Origin: Membranipora membranacea | Taxonomy: Eukaryota > Bryozoa > Gymnolaemata > Cheilostomatida > Membraniporidae | NCBI GenBank assembly: GCA_914767715.1 | Contig: OU612067.1 | Location: 16,313,001-16,377,000 of the forward strand | Reading direction: 5' to 3' | Length of the DNA: 64,000 nucleotides | Shown here: one piece after another, positions 23,671-36,534 of the stretch | How the letters are laid out: every line of letters starts with the position of its first letter | Numbering within the stretch: position 1 is the stretch's first letter | Program-made: the position numbers and the translations under genes | Notes under the pieces: generated by a model | Told to the model about the DNA's origin: nothing | Database searches by the model: none | The model's input: the letters and a program-made list of their open reading frames with translations, nothing else

Positions 23671-25132
23671 CATTCCTGACTATCCGATCATCTCCCCTGA
23701 CGAATTACGCAACGTTCTCTGGTGACACTGCACCAGGAACTAACTTGCTGCCTCGGCTAAGACTGGCTTTGTTGAGCAACGTGTGTTCAAACACATAACT
23801 CAATTCAGCGGACGCCGCCGCCGCTCAGTGAATCAATGGCATTTAGATATCAACGTTTGACCAATGACACTGAAATCGGAGTCTCACATTTTTTCCATTA
23901 TAATTCCCTCCCGCCCTTTAGATACAAGCAAAGTGTTGACAGTATTATGTAACCAATAGGAATGCATAAATTACGTGTTTGATGAATGAATTTTAACCCA
24001 TGAGATCAGATTTGATCTCGTACGATCCCAAGAACCGTGTCACTGAGTGGTGATTATAAATTATTAATCATCTAACTATATACCCGCGAGCCTAACTTGT
24101 CATGCTACTCACAGCGACTGCCTGATGATAATACCATTGTTTGTAATATCCTTCACTTAGACACTTACCAAGAGTATAATTTGAGTCGATCAGGTTGAAA
24201 ATTGGTAAGTCCGACAACCCACTTATCAATTACTGGTCAATGCGGTCAACTTTGGCCCACTGCGTTCCATTTTGTGACTCTTTGAGGAAAAATGGGCCTG
24301 GTGTGAGCAGGAAAAGTTGCATCAAGCTGCCAGTCACAGTTGACAGCAGTAATTTAGGAGAGGCAGCGTGGGATAGTGTACATCCACGGGTCAGCTGTCA
24401 ACTTCTGTCTAATGTCTACAGTTGAGCAGACACCGCAAATGATAGGGTGCGCCCACCGGTGAATCAGGATCTTAAAAGGGTTTCTCAACTACGCAAAATT
24501 ATGCGCCGCTGACCTTCTGCCGTGTTCAAATCACACCCCTAACCTGCCACAACAGCGTGCTGACCGTAACTGTCGCGTCAAATGCACTCACTGGCCGTCA
24601 AAAATATTACACACTGCAGTAACAACAATTGTCATACTGTAACAACTTGTGTAGCTACAATATTTTAATTGGCATTTAGCCAGCAGCGAGCGCTGACATC
24701 CGTGTTAGAAAGTGCATTGCTAAGTCGGGGAGAGAAAGAATGTTATTGTCTCATGAATCAGCGTCATTGAGTTCATTGAAATGTCCCTTGTGTAATGACA
24801 TCAAAGAGTGATGATCTGGCTGTCTGTCTGCGATTGCATGTGGCGCAAATTAGTACACACATGTCTGTTGGACGCAAGTTATGTGACAATGTCTACCGGA
24901 ATTGGCATCGCTACGTTTGTTTTATAGTGAAGTAATACTACTAATAATAGTTATCATGGGTAAAGTCATCTAATTGCTGTTTTCATTCAGAGTAAAACAC
25001 TCAATTTCTGAGCAGACTTCACAAGTGTGTGAAGGCCATGGTCATGTGTTACGCTGAAATCAGACAACTTTCTAGTACTGTAGTTTTTAATATGAGATCT
25101 CCTTTGGTTTCTTGCCTACACTTTGATCACGG
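23671..25132. other. Non-coding stretch
   Basis: A short G/C-rich CGCCGCCGCCGC run lies near 23814. GAGATCAGATTTGATCTC near 24002 is a near-palindrome. Nothing else recognised. Confidence 0.5.
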
Positions 25133-25232
25133 AATAACACCAGAATTTATAGATATTTCCATGATTAACTGAGACATGAATTAATAACACCAAAATTTAT
25201 AGATATTTCCATGATTAACTGAGACATAAATT
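25133..25232. repeat. 50-bp tandem duplication
   Basis: Two head-to-tail copies, 25133-25182 and 25183-25232, each starting AATAACACC and differing by only two G/A substitutions. A recent local duplication. Confidence 0.95.
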
Positions 25233-27510
25233 AATAATTTGTCCTTGGAATTGTTGTTGCATTTTCAGCAGCCAGTTCCAACCCGCCTCGAGTTTTTAAT
25301 GATATTGGGTCAACATATTATAGCCGTAAAAGCTCAGACTGAAGACATTGTATAGAAGACCAGAAACACATAATCTATTTTTTTAATGCGCAGGAGCACG
25401 TGTTCGAGATGCAAAGGCCGGTGGCACGACACTCAACGTTCCAAACAACAACAAGACCAAGCAACACTCAAGCAGCTGATGAGACAGTTCCGCAGTTCTT
25501 TCTGGCACAAATCGTGCAGTCGTGCAATCCTGCAGTCACGTACTCTAAAATATATTGTTTGTTTGTGAGGCAGATAAACATGTAACTCCTAAATAGTTGA
25601 CATGTTTATTACATTGAACGGATAAAATGATCAATACCTAGAAATTGGATTAAAATCTTATTTACTGTGCTTACTTATGCTGCATGCCAATCCATATCAA
25701 AATGTTTTGATTTTAGAGGATTTTCCTCCTCATTAACTTGGGACAGTCACCAGCTAAATCTGATTATTTAGTTTAAAATGAATTATAATAACATTGTATG
25801 AAAAATAATAACCGATGACGTTAGGTATTGACAAACCAACCAGATTTTGCATGTTTCGTCAAATTACTATCAAATTTTCATCGGCGGTGATTAAAGGCTA
25901 TAGAACATTACCAGTCATTGATGACGTGCTACGCTCAAGTGTGTGATAGGGCAGGTACAAATCAGGTTGAAGTTCTCAACGTATGGAATATTAGCGAAAA
26001 TAGTAATTAACCTGTTTGCCCACCATGATGGCCTAGTAAGATAGTAAGATAGATCCCACACAAAATCTCATCAATAAACCAATGACATGCTATCCGACTT
26101 TCCAACACATGCGATTGGCGCACTTGCCGAGTAAACAAATTTTATAGTCTAGCCAAGACTAGTTCTATTCCAGTCTTCTAATCCAAAAGTGAAGTCTGCC
26201 AATATATATGAGATAAGAGTTGTTGCTATTGTTAGTATACTCAACATGTTGGCAGTATGCCTCGAATTTGTTATTTTGTTTACCGAGTAGAGCTGAAAAT
26301 ATGGAGATAACAGCATAACAGCATATGAAAGTGTACCAGGTATATGCCATGCTGTTGTTATTGTCGAAAGAGAAAAATTTCGCTTTCATGCGCGCGTGTA
26401 GGAAGGGAGGCCGTGCCATCTTGGCATGATCTTCAACAACATCAACAGGCTTACAATCACGTTTAGTGATCTGCTCTGCGCTGGATGACATGTGTTTGGG
26501 CTGCCATAAGCTCAAAAATGCCGTCTGAAAGTCTATCATAATGACAATTCATCATTTGTTATTCGTACAGAAAATATTGTTGGCCTTGAAAGATGACCTT
26601 TGAGCAGAGTGAGCAGCTGTGATAGCTGATGGCATGTGACTCGAATGCTCATGCAACGACTGAGCCACTTTTTGCACATGTGCACCACACAATTAACATC
26701 ACAAGACTGGCCTTCACACGGTGAGAAATATTAATTACACAGTTTTACAGAATCCTGTCCACAGAAATGTTGTTGTATTTTGGAAAAATTGTTGATAAGA
26801 GCTTAGCCTAGCTCCCAGTCCGGAACAGGGCTTGATGAATCGCCTACACACAGCCCACGCTGTGTATTGGTACCTTAGAATTTTTTAGGTTCTCATATTT
26901 TCCCTAGGCACGGCTTTCTCATATTACTCTTGTGGAAAGACGCGATGGAAGGTTACAAATTAGTCATTTAGACTGTAAACACTTAGCCTATTATGAAAAA
27001 AACTCAAGGCCAATGCGATATGGGGAAACCCAGCTGTTGTGTTTGTAAACATTGATGTGGGATTCCCAGTCTTGTGAGGATGATAGCATTGTTTTGAATT
27101 GTATCCAATGATGCGGAATAAGATAACACCTAGTATAAACACTCCAAGATTTCCACTGATTGTGGAAAACCCGTCCTAGTATCGGACTATGGTGTTGTTC
27201 TGGGTTTATAAGGTTTCCTGAATCCTAAGATCATCACAGGGAAACATTTCTTGATTAAGCATTCATAGGGAAACTTTGACCAAATCCTATGATCAGTTTT
27301 TGGAAACATCTTTGATTGTGATTTCAAAACTTTTCCAAGATCCAACTGTCCAACAATCATTTTGAATAGGAAAATAGGGAAATCTTGAGTCAAAATAATT
27401 GTAATGTCTATGAAAATCAAAAGAGATTTTCCACTGGAAACTCTGCAAGATTTTGAAACAGCACTAAAAAGCTCTCTCTCTGCATTCCAAAAACCCTGTC
27501 ACTGCAACAG
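25233..27510. other. Non-coding stretch
   Basis: The longest open frame is 124 codons on the minus strand (26165-26539); it has one hydrophobic segment but no recognised domain, and I treat it as chance. TAGTAAGA(T) is repeated near 26035-26050. Confidence 0.45.
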
Positions 27511-27578
27511 TATAGCCTTGTCAAGCAGCTACTTTTTTGTTTTGACAAAACAAAAAAGAAGACTTGTGACTTAGCTTA
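27511..27578. mobile_element. Short foldback element, family 3, copy 3
   Basis: The left arm, TATAGCCTTGTCAAGCAGCT, continues into CTTTTTTGTTTTG (to 27544). The right arm begins CAAAACAAAAAAG at 27546 and ends TGTGACTTAGCTTA. Pairing is about three quarters. The left arm matches the copy at 22229 with two substitutions over its first 20 bp. Confidence 0.7.
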
Positions 27579-28093
27579 TGTAGAGGTACTGTGAGTTATG
27601 GTTGGTATCGCATGGTATGTTATGATACCAGAATGATGAAGTTATTGCCCAGCTTTGAGAGTACGAAGTGACAGAAGCTTCAATTAAATCTCACTTGTTG
27701 GTTTCTCATACAAACATTTGATCCAAGACATCACAGAATATAGTTAGGATATACGATATTTCTTTCCTTTGAGATATTATTTATATGCATACAAGCTCCA
27801 AAAAAATTTAAATTATTGCTATCCCGTGACCAACGACCTCTTTATGACAGTGACAATAATAGATCGATCACTTTTAGATAATTTTAGGGCTTATGGTGAC
27901 CCTTACAAGAATTAAACAGATTGTGGTCTATATTAGACATCCCTCATGTTGTTCACGTTTTAGTTTTCACACATGTAGGGTGAGATGCATGCATCTAACA
28001 TTCACCAGCTGCTGCGGACAAATCAACCAGGTTAAACTAGAACATAAAACTGGTTTATTAACGCCTAATAAGCAGTGCACCAACCCAGAGAGC
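27579..28093. other. Non-coding stretch
   Basis: Nothing recognised; one 79-codon plus-strand frame (27893-28132) of no recognisable content. Confidence 0.45.
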
Positions 28094-28350
28094 ATTTTGA
28101 GACAGAACTTATTACACTATATCATCTCTTGAAGTCTTGAGCAGTAAAAACATGCAGACTACACACGTGTGTTTTGGTGTGTAAGCGTTTCTACTTTGGC
28201 CCCACTTGGAACACAAACATTCTGAGACAGAATAGAATAGTATATCAAATCATCTCTTGAGTAGTAAAAACATGTGTATGCATGCAGTCTACACACGTGG
28301 ATATTTGTGTGTGTCAGCATTTCTAACTTGGTCGCACTCGGAACACAAAC
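28094..28350 (+). repeat. Diverged tandem duplication, units of 125 and 132 bp
   Basis: Unit 1 (28094-28218) and unit 2 (28219-28350) share in order GAGACAGAA, ATCATCTCTTGA, AGTAAAAACATG, CTACACACGTG, GTGTGT, TTTCTA(A)CTTGG, CACT(T/C)GGAACACAAAC. The largest differences are an 8-bp insertion (AGTCTTGA) in unit 1 and a CATGTGTATG expansion in unit 2. Confidence 0.88.
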
Positions 28351-29742
28351 ACACACTCAATCTCTGAGAAGGCCACCCATATTTTGAATGGACCTGTGTA
28401 ACTGGCCAAAATATTATTGAATCAATTCAATAAAGTCTAATCATGCAACAAGTGCAATGTTACAAATGTTTTTACAATTGTACGACCTTGTTCTATATTC
28501 AAATTCAAATTCTTAGACATGTGAACTTTTGAGTGAGAGCACGCAGGTGTAATTCAGTGCGGACCAATTATTTATAGCGAGAGCTTTTGAATCAGAGGTT
28601 TTGACAGCACTTGGTGATTTTTCCAGGTTACGGCATGTTGCAGGGTTGTATATTAGCAACAATTAAGCAGCTTCTATACAAAAGCAGCGCCTTTTTCTAT
28701 TGAAAAGTATAGCGGAATACATAACTTGAAATTTTTAGCATATTTGACTGGTGCAACCTAGCCCCAATCCCTCCGTTTCACAAAATTCTGATATACACAT
28801 GATTGGCTGACATGACTTTCTGTAGGAACTGAGTCTTTTAATCAAGTTTGTTCGATTACAATAGGTACTCAATGAATCATGTGTAATCTTTTGTAGCTTG
28901 CCCGCGCTCCTTAGTTTGAATCGAGCCTGAGAAAAGCGTTCCCTTGATAGCAAGCGTAATCAAAACATTGTACTCAAGCAGACATGTTAAAAACTAGAGT
29001 GCTCTTAGTAGGGCGTCGGGCTCTTTGTTGTAAGAATAGTGACTTGATTATTTCACAGACCAAACTGATTTTTGATTTCGGGGTGCAGTGAAACAACCTT
29101 GCAGACCTTGTTGTTGGCATAAATTGGTCATTGTACATAACTTTACTAGTAACCCTGTATGATTATGGGGACAACTCGCCATAGGGGCACTTGACCAAGT
29201 AAAAAAAGGAATTAGCATACTTTGAACGGATTCGTTGCTGTGTGGCCGTGATAATTGAGGGTACTGATGGGAGTTGATTTGTCGAACAATCTCCTAAAAT
29301 ATTGAATTGTTCGCAAACTTCAAACACTGACCAATTTCTTATGTCAAAAATGACCAGGTCATTTTTTGATAAGCCATATCAATTACTCCTTGCTAAATGG
29401 ACGCTGCTGTGCCTCGCATTTCATACAGCTGGGCATCTTGGCTCATATTACCAATACACTTGATTATTACTTTGACAAAGTCAGATGCTTTATAAAGTTT
29501 GATGATCATCAGTTTCTATTTTTTTTTCTGACACTGAGTGCAAAACATTTCCAATGAGATGACTTTGGTTGCCAATAAAAGTATTTAAATATATCTGAAG
29601 CCAGCTTAGTTTAATGAAAAGGGGGAAGCCCAAACACCAAAACATATTTTGTCATTTTCCTAATTCCAGTTTCTAAGAAAATGACTCGATAACATTTGCG
29701 TCATATTCTTACTCATAGTGGAAGTAAACGAGGAACTGTTCT
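28351..29742. other. Non-coding stretch
   Basis: Open frames do not exceed 72 codons. Nothing recognised. Confidence 0.5.
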
Positions 29743-29845
29743 GGTCTTATTCCAAAAACAGAAGTCAATGTATTTATGATCTTTGGGGAAGTGTTTGGTC
29801 ATATTCCAAAAACTGGAGTCTCACTATGTAAATATAGTTTATAAA
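29743..29845 (+). repeat. Short diverged direct repeat, period 54 bp
   Basis: GGTCTTATTCCAAAAACAGA at 29743 recurs as GGTCATATTCCAAAAACTGG at 29797, with AGTC and further weak similarity downstream. Confidence 0.6.
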
Positions 29846-30645
29846 CTAGTCTGCTGATCTCATCGCTATTCGGGGATTCAGCTTTTCAAAACAGGGAATT
29901 TCCCTTTGGCCAATCCAATGACTGCATTGTAACCATTTGTAATCTTTGTTGTAATGTTCGACTAGTCAATCCTATGTGTTCAAGTCTGCTATATAATTTT
30001 GTCACTCACACTTCCTTATAAGTCTTCATTGCAACACAACACTGCTGATTATATCTTTGTCTATGTTGGTAAACAAAGGCTGGCTGATGCATCATGATTA
30101 TGGATTGGTTATTGACAATTTGTGTAAACATTGATGATAATATATTTGCCAGATACATTTGGCACCACTCATGGCTAGTTCCTTTTATTCCACAAGAGGT
30201 TAGATTAGCGCTATCTATGATCTTTAATGGTTTGTTCGGTTTGGTGCAACCAGAGCCAATAGATATGTGTCTCTGGTGCAACCTCATTTGAGGAACTTGT
30301 TAATTGCATTTCCAGATAATATAATAATATTGGAGATGTTTAAGTTGGTGCAATATTGGCAATATTGGTTTTGCTGAATCGCTTTTGATATTGCAAGTTT
30401 ATTTATGCCCCATTATTGTCGAGTTTTAAGTCAAAGATATATTAATTAAGAGGCGGCTAAGCCAAATTTGTGTTTTACTGGAAGTCCGCATTCCTACATT
30501 TTCTAAGCAAATGAGCCCCTCTGGGAGATCTGAGCAACATCTGCGAACAATTTGGTGCCAACTTAGCCCCGTTGGAAAACCAAAATAGCAAGGGAAATAT
30601 CTTATTGGCAGTGAGAATCTAGTAGCAATTCTCTGACTAAATTCT
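29846..30645. other. Non-coding stretch
   Basis: A 93-codon minus-strand frame (30006-30287) overlaps a 65-codon plus-strand frame; neither shows a recognisable domain. Confidence 0.45.
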
Positions 30646-30677
30646 ACTAACTTCTAATTCAACTAACTTCTAATTCA
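30646..30677. repeat. 16-bp tandem repeat, two exact copies
   Basis: ACTAACTTCTAATTCA at 30646-30661 and 30662-30677, followed by related CTAAACTAATTC sequence. Confidence 0.85.
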
Positions 30678-32029
30678 GCTAAACTAATTCCATGACAAAA
30701 TTCTACTAACACCAACCTCTAGAGCACATATCCTTCTGGGAGGGTCATCGTGAGTTTGAGAGTGCGGGGCCGAGCTTGGAGGACTGCATCGTCATACTTC
30801 CCTCTAATACTTCCTGCTTCCACTAACTATATCTAGAAAATACAATTGGTCGACAGGAATGTCAGGCATGTGATGCTTATCTAACTATTGCAGACATACA
30901 AAAAGATTGTCATATGATCCTTTGTAGTAAAGACTTTGCACCATAGAGAATGCGCTTCAAAACAATAGGCATAAAAAAAGACTAGTCATCATCAACACAG
31001 AGGCTAAATCTGGGACAACTATGTTGGAGTGTGGCATTCTTAGCCTGTCTTGCAAGAACATGAAAGCAAACTCAAGAAATGATTGAACAAGCGTTCAACT
31101 AATAATTAATCATGTAAAATAGATTCCATCAATAAGAAGTTGGAAGGGGACAGTACATTCCTTGCATACCAAAATCACCATTAACAGGTACATCAGTGAT
31201 AGCTATTAACTGCGTTGCATTCACCGTGACTTGGTGTTTTCAGTCGCCAGATTTCATCCAATCAGTGCACTCCATCGATGAAAATCTAAAAATAGCAGCC
31301 AATCACGGCGTTTATTTATTGTGCGCCTTCTTGTTACCATGTACCATGTAATTTAATCGAGATCTTTTCTCTCCTGTCTTACTTGATGGGACATGGACAG
31401 TGGGGGAGATTTGTTGTTGATGGGTTGTCAGACGCATAGTTAATTTGATCGGTCACGTATCCATACAAGCCGCAGAGCGTTAATCCAATTTATCAACTCT
31501 TTCCATCTCGATGTGCGTCACTAGGGGGATTTCAGAGCATCTACATATTATAGAGAGTCACAAGTTTTCACAATCACAATTAATTGAGCAGAAACGGTAC
31601 ATTACTTCCGTTGCACTGCGCTATTGTCAGTGCTTGTTTTGGTATTTAGGATTTCTCGCATACCTTAGAGGTTGATCGGTAGGCTTAGAGATTGATGAAT
31701 CATCGGCATACTCAAGCTCAGTCGGCGGAACCTTAAATCTACCATTAATCCGTTACTCAACATCGCCATAACTCCCCTGTCTGAATATACAAATTAAGAA
31801 AAGTTCACATCTGATAACCCTCATAATCACAGAGACAAGCTTGTTCTATTTTTAAGTAAATCCACCTAACTAAGGCGGCTGTGGTAGGATTTTTCAAGTT
31901 TTAAGAGAGACACGTCTTCAAGTCGACACCCTGCATAGTCTGCCACTATGCAGCTGAGGATCAAGGCCGGGCAAACGATGCATCTTTTTACTGCAATCAC
32001 TTTTGAGAAAAAAGCAGAATGGAGGCGGT
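30678..32029. other. Non-coding stretch
   Basis: A perfect 9-bp stem (CTGCATAGT / ACTATGCAG, 5-nt loop) lies at 31931-31953. No gene recognised. Confidence 0.5.
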
Positions 32030-32163
32030 TAGACCATGTTTGGTCCATTTGCATTCATTCAGAATTTCTCTCGATCCACTAGTCACGCCACAGGCCTTTG
32101 CCTGCGGCATGACCAGTGGAAGGGAGCAACTGGAATGCAGGCAATTGGATTAAACTTGATCTA
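32030..32163. mobile_element. Palindromic MITE-like element, family 2, copy 2
   Basis: This 134-bp foldback begins TAGACCATGTTTGGTCCATT and ends TTAAACTTGATCTA. The inner arms carry TCCACTAGTCA and TGACCAGTGGA, and the centre CAGGCCTTTGCCTG is itself palindromic. The 9 bp before (GGAGGCGGT, 32021-32029) and after (GGCGGCAGT, 32164-32172) agree at 7 of 9 positions, a decayed target-site duplication. The right half closely matches copy 1 at 11608. Confidence 0.82.
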
Positions 32164-32573
32164 GGCGGCAGTAGCAGTTTGTTCCCGTGCACATTTTTGG
32201 GCACGATAAATGTGGTTATAGTTTTGCTAAGATTACCATATATGACGCAATTCAGTCAATTTCCCACCCAGGGGTAGTAACCAGGATTCAGGTTAATCTG
32301 ACAGGTAAATTTCTAATAATTCACAAAATTCACAAATTACACTGTACCTCCGCAATGTTGGCAAATATTTGCAAAAGTTCCCTGAAACGCATAAAACCCA
32401 TTTTCCGAGTATTGACTCCAATTACCGAATGGTATCTCGGCGGTACCGACCAGGGATCAAACGAATATCTCGCCTACGCTTCTCCACTAAGCCCACAGAA
32501 AATTTTCACAGGCTCCTATCTAGGGAGGTAGTGGAGCCAGTGTTTGCCTGACAAACCACAGGATAATTTTCTT
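32164..32573. other. Non-coding stretch
   Basis: A 114-codon plus-strand frame (32187-32531) has no recognised domain and starts beside a transposon; treated as chance. Confidence 0.45.
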
Positions 32574-32820
32574 GAGTTCTTATTGACGAAGGTCGTGGAG
32601 GGTAGGCCAGAATCAGATGTCGGGAGGTAAGGTGGAGTCTTTTACCAAAACAACAAGAGTGACTCAGTTCAGTCCACCAGGGACCAGGTCTCATGAGCTC
32701 TTATTGAGGAAGGCCGTGGAAAGGTTGGGTAAGCCTTGCCCAAAATCAGACGTGGGAGGTATAATGGAGTCTCTAACCCAAACAACCCGGCTGATTCAGT
32801 CCCCCAGGGACGAAGTCTAA
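32574..32820 (+). repeat. Diverged tandem duplication, period 121 bp
   Basis: Unit 1 starts at 32574 and unit 2 at 32695. Both share GAG(T/C)TCTTATTGA(C/G)GAAGG, CGTGGA, AATCAGA(T/C)GT, GGGAGGTA, TGGAGTCT, AACAA and CCAGGGAC(C/G)A in order. Open frames on both strands cross it (up to 97 codons, 32669-32962 minus), but each simply reads the repeat. Confidence 0.85.
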
Positions 32821-35800
32821 AGGAAAACATCAGCAATGACTCATAGAAACTCCAGGTATGGAGATGAGTAAGGATTTCAGACGCCAGAGGGGGAGTGAGT
32901 GATGCCGAGACATCTGGAAGGTGAATCAAAATGTCAGACCAGTCAGATTTATGGAATAGCACATGTCTGCCTTTAGCGTCCAGATCAAAAGTTCAAAGTA
33001 CAGAATACGCAAAGCTAAACTGCAACAAAACTGTCCAAAGCTGATCGTGCGCACCCGCTTTGTCGGAATCGTTTCCACCGATTATATAAAAGAGGATAAG
33101 GAAAGGAATTTCAAAGTTACATCACTTGAATCACTTCAGAATTTATGATCTTGCTGGCAATAACCGGGACGAGAAAAAAACCATGCAAATACAAGTACAA
33201 ATCACCCTGATATAATAAATCAGTCAATCGGTTATACTGACTCCCAGCAACCCAGTAACAACACCGGCACTCCAATAGTTACACTTGTGACAAATGTGCT
33301 CAGATTAACAACCCCCTCAAAGTGAGTTTTTTGACAGTCTAATAATATCGGAACAACAAGGAGCCATGTGGTACAAGTCTGCCTATAGTTAGAGAGGCTT
33401 TACATAACCTCGAAGTCAAACGTTATAAAACTCTGCATCATTGACCTGCTTAGGGTTGCTTGGTTTGCAAAAACACAACAACATTGATTGGCAGTAATTG
33501 CAGTTAATTTCAGCTAAAATGATCAATTTGTCTGGCGAGATTGCAACAAGAAAAGCAGCCGCCTAATACTATGAAATCATCGCTCAAACATTCCACAATC
33601 ATTGCATCCGAACATCTGCGATGATTTTTTTGCCGAGATAATGATGTATAGAAAATTGAATCACATAAACTCTTACTACACACCATGTGTAAATTGATTG
33701 AATCCGATGCTGCGGAGAATAAAAATAGCTATGATGACTATGTTATATTGGCTCATACATGAATCAATCAATGCTGAGCGTAGAATATTACAAAGGTGTA
33801 TATATATAGCTAGGTCATGTTACATCATAGAAGTGCTAACGAACGTAAGACTATTGCTTCTTGCTAAGCGCATTCTTAGACTGGCTTATAATTACTATGC
33901 CTACTTCATAGGCATGTGATCCCTTCACAACACACTGACTCTTAGTCATCAATAATAGCAGCGTTCATAAAGTGCTTTGTAATAGTTGAGCAGGGTAGGA
34001 TAACTTCAAGTTAGCAATGCAAATATCAGGAAATATTCTTGGACCTTTGCCAAGATAATGTACCTGTTCACATTTCTGTCACAAGGTGAGTAGTAAGGAT
34101 GGTATTTTTGGCAGCTGATTGAGGAATAAGCTTGAATTAATGTTTTCAATAAGAGGAAATTACCAAGTCCACCCATGGAAAGGGAATAATATCTGCTACA
34201 GCGACACACAACATCGTAATCATTTACAGGCAGTGGAATTTAGCACCAAGTCAAATGTGACATGTCAAAAAATAATTAAGCTGTGGGATTGTGGGAAGTA
34301 GGTAATCTATTCGATCATATGACCGAGCAGGGTGTGTTTGATATGCGAGACTTGAACTTGCCATGATCAGCATCAGCGCATCACATCTAGACTAATTAAA
34401 TGATCTCCAAATAACTTGGCAAGTCAAGCAACTAAAAAATCGGCAAACACAACAAGCAGTTTGGGCCTTGTAGTAATTATGCTATGTAAATGATGAGATT
34501 AATTATTAATTTATCACTCTAACTAGGTTATAACACATCCATGGTATGCATATATCTTATTAAGATGCTTTCCATGAGACCAAGTTCCCTGGGAATGTAC
34601 TAGAGTTTATTCTAAAAACCTCCGCTCTTACTCAGCTGATTCAGATTCAATAATAGGTTGACAGTTCTTGCTCCTAACTATGATGACAAAGGGCGACTAA
34701 ATTGAAAAATAGCAGCAATAATTGGAGAGAATAGGTAATTCCACTACGTACTACTAGTCATCTCCAAATGCTTACAACCTCTTACCCTTTTTTAGTCAGA
34801 GTATTGAGTCATAGAATGGTTCATGTGCAGCTGTAGAGAGTCATACTAAGGTGGAGGCCAGCAACCAGATGGGTGGTTGTGTCCCGTAATGATACACCGA
34901 CTGACTGGCAGAAAACCTTGCTAACCAACAAGCTGCCCGATATTATCCTCAGTACTACAATATCACACATTATGGCTCCTAATCACACCTTTATCTAGTA
35001 TACTCTGGAACAGCCAACAAGAAACACAACTAACAAGAGTGTAGATGATGTTGATTAAGTGCCAAGACTCACAGAAATAACACTCTAGAAGGCAAATCCA
35101 AGGACACATCCCAAAACAGAAGACAAATTATTGATCTGCTGTTCCATTACTACCAATGATCATATCAACAGCATTGCACATTTTCTTAACTCGGGGACCC
35201 AGAACAGATGTTGAAATGTTTAGAGAATGTTTAGACGCCCAAAAAGTGTGCTGCAAAGAATTCGCACAACGCAAAAAGGTCGTGAAGGCATCGGCTGCAG
35301 CAGGGCATTGTGAATAAATATTCATAGTGTATTCATAGTGTCTGCTTGGCCATCGCTCCGTACCTCACAGGCCTTTGTACTTATACCCACTGGCGTGGTC
35401 ATATACGTAAAGCAGGCATCAACATTACTCCCTGGGGAGAAAACATCGAATTGAGCAAACGGTCAGTGCCATGCGGTACACACCTATCCGTGATTTCAAA
35501 ATCTCATTCAAAAGCTGAAACTATGGCAGCCGACAGTGCAAAGCACTCGCTAGGTAAAGTACGGTGCAACGACCTACGGCGTAACGACGCTGCTTGTTTG
35601 GGTTGTTTTGATACAGAGGATCAGGTATGCGAGATCGGAGGCTCATTACAGAAATTTATTGATCGGCGAGGTCAGCGAATTGGATAAAGCTCTCAGAGCG
35701 GAGGACATCGACTGGGCTCTAGTAATCAGACGACTACAAGTTTAACAGTTAATTATTGGTCTGGCCGTGCTCGGCAGTTCGCTGACTTTGTGATAAGCCG

Positions 35801-36534
35801 TTTACTGCTAATTACTACCTCTGCTGCCGGCTGGACCGAGCGCTGCCGCTAAGGTAGATAATCAGCACTACTCAGGTTTTTAACCCCGCAGTAACCATGC
35901 AGAACAAACTGGGCCTGCATGTTATATAATTAAAAATATCAAACACGATTGCAGAGCATGACAAACTTTTACTGGCTGTTATCATTACCTATTCTACAAG
36001 AGAAAAAACAATTGAGTAATCAGAGAAGACGCACCTGGGGCAAAAACGCTATGCTTTGACTATATTGATCCCTGGAGAAGCAAGTTATCAAGTGTATCAT
36101 ATGTTGACAGCTTTATTCGACAGCAGCTACACCTGATAAGCAATAAATATAGTAAAAAACTAACAAGAAAATAACCTTCAAAGCCAAGCTGCACTGATGA
36201 CGAATTCACATCTCCAGTCAACAGGATGACAAATATGTATTGATGCACAAACACAATAGCATAAAGGATGCACTATATTTCGTGTTTTTTTGTTTGTATA
36301 AGGAGTTTTTTATAGTAAGGAATGTGGGAATTATGTAATAGTTCATTTTTGACACAAGGGATTGCAGCCAAGAAATAATTGTCGTTCTATCTTTTGATCT
36401 GCATAGATGCATTGCAGTGGGAAGGCGTGTGGTATGATTTTGTGATGTCGCAATCAATGAGCAATTTAGATAAAGATTGAATCAAATCTTTTAAAAACGT
36501 GAATGGCACAAACATTTAAGTGTGTACTAAGTGT
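32821..36534. other. Non-coding stretch
   Basis: A 113-codon plus-strand frame (35346-35687) has no recognised domain. ATTCATAGTGT is tandemly duplicated near 35320-35341. Otherwise nothing is seen in 3.7 kb. Confidence 0.5.

Noticed and set aside
24525-24545. GTTCAAATCACAC as a tRNA B-box
   Set aside because: No matching A-box, acceptor stem or anticodon arm at the right distance.
26165-26539. 124-codon minus-strand frame as a gene
   Set aside because: No recognised domain, no supporting context, and a length expected by chance in AT-rich DNA.
28094-28350. Long terminal repeats of a retrotransposon
   Set aside because: The two copies are directly adjacent with no interior, so it is a tandem duplication.
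28845-28865. GTTCGATTAC as a tRNA T-loop
   Set aside because: The flanking bases do not form a T-stem and no cloverleaf can be drawn.
32187-32531. 114-codon plus-strand frame next to a family 2 element as a transposon protein
   Set aside because: No transposase-like motif; the neighbouring element is a short palindrome with its own target duplication and no coding capacity.
32506-32962. Two minus-strand frames sharing PRPSSIR as a duplicated gene
   Set aside because: The shared peptide comes from the 121-bp tandem duplication read in the same strand; no independent coding evidence.
35346-35687. 113-codon plus-strand frame as a gene
   Set aside because: More even composition than most, but no recognised motif or neighbouring exon.
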